From Rhodopirellula baltica SH 1 (GTDB lineage Bacteria; Planctomycetota; Planctomycetia; Pirellulales; Pirellulaceae), in NCBI RefSeq assembly GCF_000196115.1, contig NC_005027.1, positions 2,046,001 through 2,110,000 of the forward strand: DNA of 64,000 bases, in the 5' to 3' direction. Position numbers and translations under genes: made by a program. This document shows, piece by piece, positions 1 through 9,122 of the stretch; positions within the stretch are counted from its first letter, which is position 1; each line of letters starts with the position of its first letter. The notes beneath the pieces are model-generated. The model saw nothing but the letters and a program-made list of their open reading frames with translations. It was not told the origin of the DNA and made no database searches.

Positions 1-217
1 GACTCAGCACCGCGATCCCACTTACCTCCAACGCGATCCCATCATCGGAAGGTTTCCAGTTTGGATCGCGAGATTCCGTTTGTGCTTCGGGAGCGGCGAT
101 CGAGACCATTCGGTAGTAGTCGTTCTCTTCATCCGCTCGGACCACGTCTCCAAACAGGACAGTCAAAAGCAGAGCAATCACCGGACACAACGTGCGAAGC
201 ATTTTGCAAATCACCAT
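1..217 (-). CDS. Exported protein, N-terminal fragment (PVC-type dehydrogenase-like)
   Basis: The gene runs off the left edge; 72 codons are visible. It begins with a short basic stretch, then a hydrophobic signal peptide (residues ~6-28, ending VVRADE). The mature start is acidic and contains YYRMVSIAAPE, and the visible part ends ALEVSGIAVLS. That opening is what I know from planctomycete exported propeller/dehydrogenase-like proteins that accompany haem proteins; the family call is inference. The ATG at 217 overlaps the stop of the upstream five-haem cytochrome gene by 7 bp, so the two are probably co-translated. A second in-frame ATG at 202 would give a tighter signal peptide and is an equally good start. 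Confidence 0.7.
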   Translation of the reverse strand, partial: MVICKMLRTLCPVIALLLTVLFGDVVRADEENDYYRMVSIAAPEAQTESRDPNWKPSDDGIALEVSGIAVLS

Positions 218-2757
218 TGGTACACAACCTCCATCGTCTGGTTCTTGCTGAGTGAAACCCAGACGTCATCAGCGTTAGGATCTCGATCGACTCGATCTTC
301 GACCGCTTCTCCATCCGAAAACGTCACGTTCAAACCCGACGCACTGGTGATTCGATTGGATCCGTCCAGTCCATTCGGGGATGCACCCGTCAATCGAAAC
401 TCCAACCGTCCGTCAATCGGTTCGTCATCCTTCGCGATGCGAATGGTTCGACGAAGTACGCGATCACGAGTTGCCTCGACGCGGTCCGTCACAATGGTGC
501 CGCCAACGCGATAGCGAAACGTGGGAACGCGATTTGAATCGAGCTGGTAGCCGATGAAGGTTGGATAAGAAGGCTTCTGAGAATGATCGCTTGGTTGAAA
601 CCGAAACTCAGCCCCAGGCGAAACAACGACAGCGTCCATTCCGAGTGGATCGATCGGCGGTGTAAACCGCTCAAACCATGTGCTTCTGGCATCGACAAAA
701 TCTTCCTTCCATGCCAAAGCAAGCCGAGGCGTTTTCGCGTCGATTGCAAAGTGAACGCCTTCGGGGAATCCGACCGCAATCGCGTGATTCCCAACACCGT
801 TCATGAATGTCCTCAAGATCAAAGGCTGATCTGCCGGTTTCAATTCATAGCTTGCCGCCAACGCCTCAGCAATCTTTGGAGGTGCTCCCAAGCGATCGGA
901 CTGTTTCAAGTAAGACCAAAGGGCAGCGACTTGCTGACCAGTATTGCCATCCAAAATATGAGGAGATTGGCTGACTCCATCCGGAAAAAACGAGGGCATC
1001 CGAGTCCCACGTTTCAACGCGCCAGGATCCAGAACGAATGTGCGAAACCAGTCTGGACGGATCCGATTCGGGACGCCGCCCAAATCAATCCCAACCACTC
1101 CGAGCAAAGCATTTCCATCAAAGGCGTGACACTGAATGCAGCCAATCTGAGTCAACTGCTTCCCGTCTTCTGCGAGCGCGTTGTGCTCACCAAAGATATC
1201 GGAGTCGGTTTGTTTTGAGGCGTCATCCGCCACTTCGAATGCCTGAGCCAATGGCTCAACCATCGACTTGGGAAAGGTTGGCATGCGGATGGTCATGTGA
1301 GGCCGCAACCGAGTCGCGGGGTGTCCCGCCAATACCTTTTGCAACCAATCCTTTGTGAGTTTCGCACCGACACCGCTGAGACCGGGAGGCAATCGGCCTT
1401 CATCACCGAGGTCCGCCAACGAATTGGCTTCAAAGTGCGGTTTTCGATATCGCCCGACTCCGCCAAGTTGTTCACGCTCGTGGCATGCGTAGCAGTTCAA
1501 CGTCAGCAAACTCTGCTGAACCAACTCGCTTGCTTCACGGATCGAGGCCGCGCCTGTCAACACGCCACTTTGAATCGAATGGACGAGGGTTTCGGTTTGA
1601 AATTCATCCAGACGAAAGTCAACACTCCGATGGCTTTCGTCTCGCAAACACGAATCAGCTGAATCAATGTTGAGTTGTCCCCATTCGGTTGCAAACGATT
1701 GCTTGATCGATAGCCCTGTCTCATGGCAATTCGCACATCGCAATGAGCCGAACAGCTGCTTCCCCTGTTCGATCAATTGTTTGGACGATGCAAAATCGCT
1801 GGGGTTTTCGTCGCTGTTTGAAGTCGATGCTTCCTGTTGCTGCATCAAGTATTCCGCGATATCGGCGGCTTCGTTCGGCGTCAGCTTCAAGCTCGGCATC
1901 CGTCCGGCGGGACGAACGTGTTCAGGATCGTGAAGAAAGTGCGTCAGCGACTGCCGTGTGTATTTGGCAGGCAAATCCGCATGCGGAACCGAGTCCACTC
2001 TTCGTGCGGCACTCGCCAGCCCCATGTCTTCCAACTCTTCCGGATTCAGCTCGTCAAGAAGACGGTCAATCGCGGATGATTGCGAAGATTCAACCTCCAC
2101 TTCCGCGCCAGGTTCATGACACGCGACGCAGCCAACCTGATGATAGAGATCTCCACCTCGATCGGGATCGCCTTTGTCCCAGAACTCGTCCTCCAAAGGA
2201 TTGGCCCCACCCGCTTTCAGTTCTCGAAAAGGCTGCTGACGCGACGCCAGAAAGGCGACGATTGCTTCGATCGCCGCGGCCTTCTCGGACTCGTCGAGTT
2301 CATTGAGTACATCCGGCATCGTCGTACCGGATTTCGTCTCATGCGGGGAGTGCAAGAAATCTTTGATCCAACTCGCACGCAATCGAGTCCCGGCCGCCGT
2401 CAAGTCTGGTCCAAGTTTAGGCGTCAGATCACTACGTTGCGAGCGATGACACGCGACACAGTTCAGTTCTGTGACCAACAATCTCGCCGTCGCGGCTGAA
2501 TCGATTTCGTCATGGCGACCAAACCGCTCCACAGCAGAGATGAACGGAGACCGCTCTGCAGCCACACGTTCCTTTGCCACGCTCGTTGAAGCTATCGCAA
2601 AGACCAGCCCCCAACCGGTGAGGCAACCGATCAGCATGCCATTCAGTATGCCGTTCAGCACTTTGCAACGACGATGGAAAGGCAATATGTACATAGAGCG
2701 GTCGTTGGCTTGAATCATTGGAACCGTCGAACCCGCGACCGAAACGCGTGAACTCAT
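211..2757 (-). CDS. Exported multi-haem c-type cytochrome, five CxxCH sites
   Basis: 848 aa. Five CxxCH haem c attachment motifs are visible at residues ~100 (CVACH), 210 (CVACH), 341 (CANCH), 422 (CYACH) and 540 (CIQCH). Each is followed by a class I cytochrome-like segment ending in an Arg-Met-Pro-type axial ligand region. The C-terminal third has no haem motif and looks beta-rich. A hydrophobic segment at ~38-58 would direct export. I chose the ATG at 2757 because it overlaps the sulfatase stop as ATGA; a longer reading from 2784 would run into that gene. ATGs further in (residues 14 and 22) remain possible. The role is electron transfer in the periplasm, probably to or from the protein encoded next (1-217). 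The substrate is unknown. Confidence 0.88.
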   Translation of the reverse strand: MSSRVSVAGSTVPMIQANDRSMYILPFHRRCKVLNGILNGMLIGCLTGWGLVFAIASTSVAKERVAAERSPFISAVERFGRHDEIDSAATARLLVTELNCVACHRSQRSDLTPKLGPDLTAAGTRLRASWIKDFLHSPHETKSGTTMPDVLNELDESEKAAAIEAIVAFLASRQQPFRELKAGGANPLEDEFWDKGDPDRGGDLYHQVGCVACHEPGAEVEVESSQSSAIDRLLDELNPEELEDMGLASAARRVDSVPHADLPAKYTRQSLTHFLHDPEHVRPAGRMPSLKLTPNEAADIAEYLMQQQEASTSNSDENPSDFASSKQLIEQGKQLFGSLRCANCHETGLSIKQSFATEWGQLNIDSADSCLRDESHRSVDFRLDEFQTETLVHSIQSGVLTGAASIREASELVQQSLLTLNCYACHEREQLGGVGRYRKPHFEANSLADLGDEGRLPPGLSGVGAKLTKDWLQKVLAGHPATRLRPHMTIRMPTFPKSMVEPLAQAFEVADDASKQTDSDIFGEHNALAEDGKQLTQIGCIQCHAFDGNALLGVVGIDLGGVPNRIRPDWFRTFVLDPGALKRGTRMPSFFPDGVSQSPHILDGNTGQQVAALWSYLKQSDRLGAPPKIAEALAASYELKPADQPLILRTFMNGVGNHAIAVGFPEGVHFAIDAKTPRLALAWKEDFVDARSTWFERFTPPIDPLGMDAVVVSPGAEFRFQPSDHSQKPSYPTFIGYQLDSNRVPTFRYRVGGTIVTDRVEATRDRVLRRTIRIAKDDEPIDGRLEFRLTGASPNGLDGSNRITSASGLNVTFSDGEAVEDRVDRDPNADDVWVSLSKNQTMEVVYQW

Positions 2758-4223
2758 TCCACACCCAACTCGGTCGCCCACCACTGGAGATACTCACTAT
2801 CGGAAACGGATGGTTCGAGGCCGCGCCGCTGCATTGTTCGTTCGTACCACTTGCGTTTTTCAGCCATCAACTCATCCATGTTGACCGTTTGACTTTCGTC
2901 AACGCCGCCTTGGTCACCGGTCTCGTTCATCCAATCGTCCATCGTCGTTCGGAGTTGCACCAGCGTCGACTGATAGGATCCTTCTTTCGCGAGGTTGTGC
3001 AATTCATGTGGATCGTTGGACAGATCGTAAAGCTCTTCCTCCGGACGATTCTCCGCCATGAATGGTGAATCCCACTGTCCCTCCTCGTGCAACACCTTCA
3101 TCAACGTTTCCACTGGGTAAGAAAGCTTCTTGTAGCTGCTCAGCTGCAAGTAGGGCTTTTCAGGATGGAAATTGCGGATGTATTTGTACCGTTCGTTTCG
3201 CACGCTTCGAATGCGATCGGGAGCATCACCGCAGCGATCACGAGCGGCAAAGATGTATTCATGCCCGGCCCACTGATTCTTCAACAGCGATTTTCCGGGT
3301 AGTTCCGGCGGCTCAATTCCGGCGGCCTGCAATGTCGTGGGAACGAGGTCCAACAAGGTCGCCATACCGGATTCCTGGCTGGCCTCTGCAAGCTTCGCTG
3401 GCCAACGAACAATCAGTGGCGTGTGCAACCCGCCTTCGTACAACCACTGCTTGCCTCGGACATGTGGCCGGCCGTGATCACCAAAGAAGATCACCAAGGT
3501 GTTCTCGCTGATCCCTTCCGACTCCAAACGATCGAGCACCCCGCCGACCTTTTGATCCATCACTTCAATCGTCGCCAAATAGTTCGACCAATCGGCGCGG
3601 GTAATCGGATGCTCGGGGTAATATGGAGGAATCGGAGCCTCGGTGCGTTGACGATCGCTCTTCACAAATGGACGATGCGGTTCATGGATATGAACTTGTG
3701 CAAAAAACGGTTGCCCAGGATCGCGATCGGCCCAGTCATAAGCATCAAAATGCGTTCGCTTGTCGTACAGGTAATTCACGCCGTACTTGTTCGCCTGCTT
3801 ATTGCCCACTTCGCCATTTCCATGCGAAATGAAATAGCCCGCCTCTCGCAACCAATCAATCGCCGTCCGAACCTGCAACTCCTTCTTGTCGCGAGTGAGA
3901 TGGTGATAGCACCCGATCGAAGTCTGGTAGCGTCCCGTCTGGAATGCTGAACGCGACGACGAGCACACCGGTGATGTACTGAATGTATTGAGAAAAAGTC
4001 TCCCGCGTTCAGCTAAGCGATCAACGTTGGGAGTCGCCACATCTGGATAGCCATAGCACGCCAACTCAGGTCCGAGATCATCGGCAATGATCCAGACAAT
4101 ATTGGGCCGGCCATCGCTGACGCCATGAACGCTGGGATTTTCTTCCGCGGACGCTTGTCCGATCAAACAAACGAGTACGCAAAACGCTTTTAAAAACGAG
4201 ACTGGTGGCTTTCGCATCGACAA
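2754..4223 (-). CDS. Exported sulfatase (arylsulfatase/type I)
   Basis: 489 aa with a signal peptide (residues ~10-26). Alkaline phosphatase-superfamily metal ligands are visible: Asp48-Asp49 in WIIADDLG, and Asp249-His250 in FFGDHGRPH, followed by Lys258. The formylglycine site is C87-S-S-S-R91; the usual core is C-x-P/A-S-R, so the third position is unusual. Members hydrolyse sulfate esters of polysaccharides in the periplasm; which glycan cannot be told. The C-terminal part (DRIRSVRNERYKYIRNF) closely resembles the second sulfatase of this window at 30655, so the two are paralogues. It is the first gene of the operon and overlaps the cytochrome gene by 4 bp. ATG at 4217 (third residue) is an alternative start. 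Confidence 0.92.
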   Translation of the reverse strand: MSMRKPPVSFLKAFCVLVCLIGQASAEENPSVHGVSDGRPNIVWIIADDLGPELACYGYPDVATPNVDRLAERGRLFLNTFSTSPVCSSSRSAFQTGRYQTSIGCYHHLTRDKKELQVRTAIDWLREAGYFISHGNGEVGNKQANKYGVNYLYDKRTHFDAYDWADRDPGQPFFAQVHIHEPHRPFVKSDRQRTEAPIPPYYPEHPITRADWSNYLATIEVMDQKVGGVLDRLESEGISENTLVIFFGDHGRPHVRGKQWLYEGGLHTPLIVRWPAKLAEASQESGMATLLDLVPTTLQAAGIEPPELPGKSLLKNQWAGHEYIFAARDRCGDAPDRIRSVRNERYKYIRNFHPEKPYLQLSSYKKLSYPVETLMKVLHEEGQWDSPFMAENRPEEELYDLSNDPHELHNLAKEGSYQSTLVQLRTTMDDWMNETGDQGGVDESQTVNMDELMAEKRKWYERTMQRRGLEPSVSDSEYLQWWATELGVE

Positions 4224-4391
4224 TCGCTGAGGTGGGAACTTGGGCGACTGACGTCGAGAGTGATACGCGTTGCCCGTGCCAAAGCTCGTGCAAGCGTTCC
4301 CGACGACATTAGGAGGAAGGGCTCCCAGTCTACCACAAGGACTGCTTCGCGTCGTCAGAAGTCGCCCTTGCCCAAGTGCTTCATTGCCAGA
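4224..4391. other. Intergenic, upstream of sulfatase operon
   Basis: 168 bp between the thioesterase gene and the sulfatase gene, both on the minus strand. No convincing coding frame or hairpin terminator is visible. Confidence 0.5.
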
Positions 4392-4802
4392 TCAACCGCC
4401 CGCCAACACCGTGCACGTTGATGATGCGGTGGCGACCAATTTCCCGCGTTTGTCGGTGATTTGACATTCGACAAAACCGATCCGCAGGCCTCGCTGGATC
4501 ACGACCGCCTTGGCCGACAATCGACCCTCGCGAATCGGACGAATGAAATTGACCTTCATTTCAATGGTCGAGAAATCTTCACTGGAAAGCAGCGTTCGCC
4601 CGAAGGCGATTCCCATCGCCGCATCCGCTAACGCCGAAACCAAACCACCGTGCACACGACCCATCGGATTGTGATGCTGAGGCCCACAATTGATGTTCAC
4701 GATCGCCTGACCTGCGTCTGGCTCCCCATCTGCAATTTCGCTCGGTTGAACTTCAAACCCGACCAGTCGCGAAATGGGGGCTTCTGAAAAACGCTCGCTC
4801 AT
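4392..4802 (-). CDS. PaaI-type hotdog thioesterase
   Basis: 136 aa, the usual length for the PaaI/YdiI acyl-CoA thioesterase family. The signature HNPMGRVHGGLVSALADAAMG lies at residues ~44-64; the Gly-Gly and the Asp of ALADAA sit where the family places the thioester-binding helix and catalytic acid. It hydrolyses acyl- or aryl-CoA thioesters in the cytoplasm; the substrate cannot be read from sequence. There is no signal peptide. It is a single gene, with 82 bp separating it from the permease gene upstream. Confidence 0.88.
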   Translation of the reverse strand: MSERFSEAPISRLVGFEVQPSEIADGEPDAGQAIVNINCGPQHHNPMGRVHGGLVSALADAAMGIAFGRTLLSSEDFSTIEMKVNFIRPIREGRLSAKAVVIQRGLRIGFVECQITDKRGKLVATASSTCTVLAGG

Positions 4803-4884
4803 CGATCAATGACACCGGAAACACGATCAGTTGGAATGGAAAGACTCTGCATCGGACCAAGTGGGCCCTTCGGTAGTGGCCAAG

Positions 4885-6723
4885 TCATTGATACCACCAA
4901 GTCAACATTCCGATTGATACGACGCCCACAATGAGACTGAGCGGCAGTCCAAACTGAATGTAGTCTCGCAATCGATAACCACCGACGCCATAGACCATCG
5001 TGTTGGTTTGGTAACCAAACGGAGTGAGAAAACTCGCCGAGGCCGCAATCATCACCGCAATCACCATCGGCATCGGATCCGTCCCAACCTTCGTCGCGGC
5101 TGTCCAGGCGATCGGCAGCATTAACATCGCCGCGGCGTTGTTGGTGATCAACTCGGTGCAGATCACCGTTGCAATGTAAATTGCAACCAACGTCCCAAGT
5201 TCACTTCCTTGAGCGATGCTCAACAATCCGTTTGCGATCAGCGCGGCCGCTCCGCTTTGCTCCATCGCACGCCCGATTCCAATCGCAGATCCGATCACAA
5301 TCAAAACCGACCAATCGATGCTACGGCGCGCCTCGGATGTTGTGCAGCAACGAGTCAGCACCATCGCAACCGCCGCCAACATGGCTGCACTTAAAATCGA
5401 CAGCCAATTCAGCGCAGCCGCGATCACCATCACCAGCATGATCCCGAGTGCCAACGGAGCATGTTCGTGCCTTCGAATCTCGCCTCGATCGACACTGCTA
5501 ATCAAGTAGAAATCGCTGCCGCCACGTTGTCGGTGCATGAATGATTTGGATGCTTCCAGCAACAACACGTCGCCGGGTTCGATACGAACATCCCCCAGTT
5601 TTCCCTCCAACCGCCGGCCACCGCGAGCGACCGCGACCACGGCTGCGTTGAAGTTAGATCGAAAGCGACCTTCTCGGATCGTTTTGCCGATCAAGCTGCA
5701 ACGGGGACTGACGACGGCTTCCACCAGCGTTCGTCGCCAAGCCGGAATCTCCAACTTACGAGCCTGATCGCCCGGAGTGATGAGACCACGAATCTTGCGA
5801 AGGTCGACCACGCTGTCGACGTCACCGACAAGAATCAAAATGTCATCGCCGTAGAGCCTTTGATCGGGCTTGGCCGGTTCAATGCGTCCGTCCGCCCGCT
5901 GAATTTCAGCAACATACAAACCTGGTAGTGCTCGCAGCCCCGCTTCCTGCAAAGTCTTGCCCACCAGCGGCCCGGTCAATTCGACCTGCATCTCGACCGT
6001 GTATTTCTGCGGATCATCGCCGACGCTTACGGCTGGTTTGCGTTCGGGCAACAACCATTTGGACGCACCAATGATGTAGATCAATCCCAGAATGGTCGCC
6101 GGAATTCCGGCAATCGCGGGAGTGAAGAAACTCAGCTCGGCCATCTCGATTTCGGCACCGGCGGCTTTTGCATCGCTGATGTACTGAACGTATTCGTCAC
6201 GCACCAAAAGGTTCGTGCTGGTTCCCATGAGCGTGCACATGCCGCCCAGGATCGCGGCGTAAGAAAGCGGCAGCAACAATCGACTCGGACTGATCGTCAA
6301 ACGTTTGCCTAAATCCCCGACGACTGGCAACATCGCAGCGACAACGGGTGTGTTGTTCAGGAACCCGCTCAAGAACGCCACTGGCAACAGCATCCGAACC
6401 TGGGTGTCGCGAAGATTCTTCGCTTTGGAAAGCAACCAACCCGTGGCCAATTCCGTCCCGCCGGTCAGTTCCAACCCCGCAACAACCGCGAAGAGCAACG
6501 CGATCGTGATCAGACCTTTGTTGCCAAACCCCGCGACCGCTTGCGTCGGATTGGGCAGCAACGGAGTCCCAGTCAAATCTTGAACGACAACCAAAACCGT
6601 CAACGCGGTGAGCGCTAGCAGATCCGTCGCCGCGGCCCGCGTCGCCAATCCCAGCAACAAGGCGATGGTGACGCCTATGGTCAGCCAAATCGGCCAAATC
6701 AGCGGATTGAAGATGTCTAGCAT
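4885..6723 (-). CDS. SLC13-family permease with two TrkA-C domains
   Basis: 612 aa. The N-terminal half has about five to six membrane segments with the SLC13/DASS-type NNTP motif (GFLNNTPVVA, residue ~123) and a Gly-Thr-Ser-Thr-Asn loop (MGTSTNLLV). Residues ~245-410 carry two soluble RCK-C/TrkA-C domains (ending VGDVDSV, then PGDVLLLE). A second membrane half follows, with TELITNNAAAML as the mirror of the first NNTP repeat. This is the layout of SLC13 permeases that carry an insert between the two halves. Such proteins move anions (dicarboxylate, sulfate or similar) with Na+; the substrate is not determinable. The start is at the ATG directly preceding LDIFNPLIWPIW. Confidence 0.9.
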   Translation of the reverse strand: MLDIFNPLIWPIWLTIGVTIALLLGLATRAAATDLLALTALTVLVVVQDLTGTPLLPNPTQAVAGFGNKGLITIALLFAVVAGLELTGGTELATGWLLSKAKNLRDTQVRMLLPVAFLSGFLNNTPVVAAMLPVVGDLGKRLTISPSRLLLPLSYAAILGGMCTLMGTSTNLLVRDEYVQYISDAKAAGAEIEMAELSFFTPAIAGIPATILGLIYIIGASKWLLPERKPAVSVGDDPQKYTVEMQVELTGPLVGKTLQEAGLRALPGLYVAEIQRADGRIEPAKPDQRLYGDDILILVGDVDSVVDLRKIRGLITPGDQARKLEIPAWRRTLVEAVVSPRCSLIGKTIREGRFRSNFNAAVVAVARGGRRLEGKLGDVRIEPGDVLLLEASKSFMHRQRGGSDFYLISSVDRGEIRRHEHAPLALGIMLVMVIAAALNWLSILSAAMLAAVAMVLTRCCTTSEARRSIDWSVLIVIGSAIGIGRAMEQSGAAALIANGLLSIAQGSELGTLVAIYIATVICTELITNNAAAMLMLPIAWTAATKVGTDPMPMVIAVMIAASASFLTPFGYQTNTMVYGVGGYRLRDYIQFGLPLSLIVGVVSIGMLTWWYQ

Positions 6724-6982
6724 GCGTCAGGAAACAATTCGATGGTGCCGACGTTGTATCGCATCGGCGGGAGAGGGGCGGACGTTCATCGGGACGATGC
6801 CGAACCGATCGCACTTACAGTAATTCAAACCATGGATATCGTCGCCCCCGCGATGCCATTAGACTACTGATCCGGCGAGGGTTTTGATGCCAAAGTGGAC
6901 GGCTTGCGCGTTCGAAAGGTCATTTCGCATCAGAAACCGCCGTTCCCACCTTCCTTCCACGTCTCGCCCAGAACTCTCCATC
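6724..6982. other. Divergent intergenic region
   Basis: 259 bp between divergent transporter genes; promoters for both are expected here. I cannot point to a clear -35/-10 pair or operator. Confidence 0.4.
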
Positions 6983-7240
6983 ATGCCCAACTCGACTGAT
7001 TCGTCCGCTCCACCTGACCGGAAAGGTCTTTCAAGCGGAGCTCTGCTCATCGCCGGTTTGGTCATCGTGCTCTTGATCCTTCACCAAGACAATTGGTTGT
7101 GGCACAACGACACGTTGCTGTTCGGATTCATGCCCATCGGATTGGCGTGGCACGCTGGCATCTCGATTGCCGCGTCCTTCACCTGGTTTTTGGCGACCCG
7201 AGTCGCGTGGCCGCTCGATGAAGAGGAGCCGCAACGATGA
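6983..7240 (+). CDS. DUF3311 small membrane protein
   Basis: 85 aa from the ATG at 6983. Two membrane segments are visible (LLIAGLVIVLLIL and WHAGISIAASFTWFLAT), linked by a short loop with the DUF3311-type pattern LLFGFMPIGLAWHAG. The frame is open further upstream but that part is not conserved-looking. DUF3311 proteins are known as small partners encoded directly ahead of sodium:solute symporters, which is the case here: the stop overlaps the symporter ATG (ATGA). It is probably an accessory subunit of that transporter. Confidence 0.85.
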   Translation: MPNSTDSSAPPDRKGLSSGALLIAGLVIVLLILHQDNWLWHNDTLLFGFMPIGLAWHAGISIAASFTWFLATRVAWPLDEEEPQR

Positions 7241-8871
7241 TGATTGCCGAAATGCAAAATGGAGTTCCTCAGTTCATCATTATCTTAGTGTACCTGAGTT
7301 TGTTGCTCGCCTTAGGACTGTTCAGCAGTCGTTTGTTCAAAGGAACGAAGGAAGACTATCAAGTCGCCAGCCATTCGATCGGTCCGTTCCTGCTGCTGAT
7401 GAGCATGTTTGGAACGACGATGACCGCGTTTGCACTGGTCGGCAGTAGCGGCGAAGCTTTTCGAGAAGGCATCGGCGTTTACGGGATGTTGGCCAGCAGC
7501 AGCGGCATCATCCACTCGCTTTGCTTCTTCTTGATTGGTGTGAAGGTCTGGCGATTTGCTCGCGCACACAATTACACCACCCAAATCGAATTCTTCCGCG
7601 ACCGCCTCAATAACAACTTGGTCGGCTGGCTGCTGTTTCCGATCCTCGTCGGCATGATCATCCCGTACCTGTTGGTGGGTGTGATTAGCGCCGGCGGCGT
7701 TGTCCAAGCCCTCACCGCGGGTCTGGCACCCGAGATGTTCCCCGTTCCACTAGAAGGTGGCCCGGGCGGAGTCGACCCAGCCGTTCACGGCGGCATTCCC
7801 GCCTGGCTGGGTTCGTTGACCATCTGCACGGTCGTTTTGGTCTATGTGTTCTTTGGCGGCATGCGAGGCACAACGTGGGCCAATACTTTTCAAACGTTGG
7901 TGTTCATGATTCTCGGAGTGGTGACCTTCTTTGTCATTGCGAACAAGCTCGGCAAACAGGACAGCTTCTTCGAAAACCTCCGAGTGCTCGGTGAGTCCAT
8001 CCCGGAAGAAGGCAAAACTCGAGCGGAGATGAGCAAGACGAAGTTCTTCACCTACCTGATGATTCCGCTTTCGGTCGGCATGTTCCCGCACCTTTTCCAA
8101 CACTGGATGACTGCAAAGAAGGCCAGCACGTTCAAATTGTCCGTGGTGTGTCACCCCTTGTTCATCATGATTGTTTGGGTGCCATGCGTGTTGGTCGGAG
8201 TCTGGGCAACCGGAGAACTGATGCCCGCGAAGCCACCACTTCCGCGTCTTCCCGGTGGCGACATTGTCGATGCAAACAAGGTTCTCCCGTTCCTGGTGAA
8301 AACTCAAACCGCTCCCATTCTTGGTGGATTCCTGGCCGCCGGAATTCTGGCCGCGATCATGTCCAGCTTGGACAGCCAATTTCTTTGCATCGGAACGATG
8401 TTTAACAACGATGTGGTCAACCACACGTTCGGCAAAGATCGGTTTTCCGACAAGCAACAAGTGCTATTCACACGATTGTTCATCGTCGCCATCGTGGCAA
8501 TCACCTACCTGCTTAGTCTCGGGAACGTTCGCAGTGTGTTTGCACTGGGAGTCTGGTGCTTCAGCGGATTCAGTGCTTTGTTCCCGCTCGTCGTCGCCGC
8601 TTTGTACTGGAGAGGTTTGACCGCCATGGGAGCCATCGCTGGTATCCTCGCAGCAATTTCCAGTTGGTCCTACTTGTTCTATCAAGGCACCTTGGACCCA
8701 CAGGGATTGAGCAAGTATGTCTTGCGTTTGTCGATTGGCGAGGAGAGCTACGAAGTGATGCCGGTAGTCGCAATGGTGTTCAGCACTCTGATTGCGATGG
8801 TCGTCGTTTCTCTCGTAACGCCCAAGCCGCCACAAGAAACTCTGGCGAAGTTCTTCCCAGACCAAGCTTGA
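7237..8871 (+). CDS. Sodium:solute symporter (SSS family)
   Basis: 544 aa with about 13 membrane segments, the usual size of SSS symporters. The start of TM1-2 is followed by KEDYQVASHSIGPFLLLMSMFGTTMTA, matching the family's Na+-site region, and ILAAIMSSLDSQFL is the typical TM8 motif with the Ser/Thr that helps bind Na+. It imports a small solute with Na+; SSS proteins carry sugars, amino acids or carboxylates and the residues here do not distinguish them. It is translationally coupled to the DUF3311 gene. A strong hairpin terminator follows 27 bp after the stop. Confidence 0.93.
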   Translation: MMIAEMQNGVPQFIIILVYLSLLLALGLFSSRLFKGTKEDYQVASHSIGPFLLLMSMFGTTMTAFALVGSSGEAFREGIGVYGMLASSSGIIHSLCFFLIGVKVWRFARAHNYTTQIEFFRDRLNNNLVGWLLFPILVGMIIPYLLVGVISAGGVVQALTAGLAPEMFPVPLEGGPGGVDPAVHGGIPAWLGSLTICTVVLVYVFFGGMRGTTWANTFQTLVFMILGVVTFFVIANKLGKQDSFFENLRVLGESIPEEGKTRAEMSKTKFFTYLMIPLSVGMFPHLFQHWMTAKKASTFKLSVVCHPLFIMIVWVPCVLVGVWATGELMPAKPPLPRLPGGDIVDANKVLPFLVKTQTAPILGGFLAAGILAAIMSSLDSQFLCIGTMFNNDVVNHTFGKDRFSDKQQVLFTRLFIVAIVAITYLLSLGNVRSVFALGVWCFSGFSALFPLVVAALYWRGLTAMGAIAGILAAISSWSYLFYQGTLDPQGLSKYVLRLSIGEESYEVMPVVAMVFSTLIAMVVVSLVTPKPPQETLAKFFPDQA

Positions 8872-8897
8872 TCCTAGGCCTGCAGTTTGATTCGCGA

Positions 8898-8928
8898 GAA
8901 GGGAGCCCCAGAGGCTCCCTTCTTTTTT
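8898..8928 (+). terminator. Rho-independent terminator after symporter gene
   Basis: A perfect 10-bp stem (GAAGGGAGCC at 8898-8907 and GGCTCCCTTC at 8913-8922) with a 5-nt loop is followed by six T. It ends the DUF3311-symporter operon. Confidence 0.9.
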
Positions 8929-9122
8929 GCCGAACCATCGCGCTGCCCATCTCGCCTAACGAAATTCGGGCAGGTCAATCGACGCCGTTCTGGCGTGAGC
9001 GAGGGAGCGTTCAGGAACATGAGATTCACACCGTCACTGTCCAGAACCAAATGGCCCTCCCACTTCAAGTACCATAGGCGGCCCTGCCCCACTTTCCCAC
9101 CATCTCCATTGGAATACCCCAC

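Noticed and set aside
7750..8460. 236-aa minus-strand open frame
   Set aside because: Antisense of the SSS symporter gene, no protein-like pattern.
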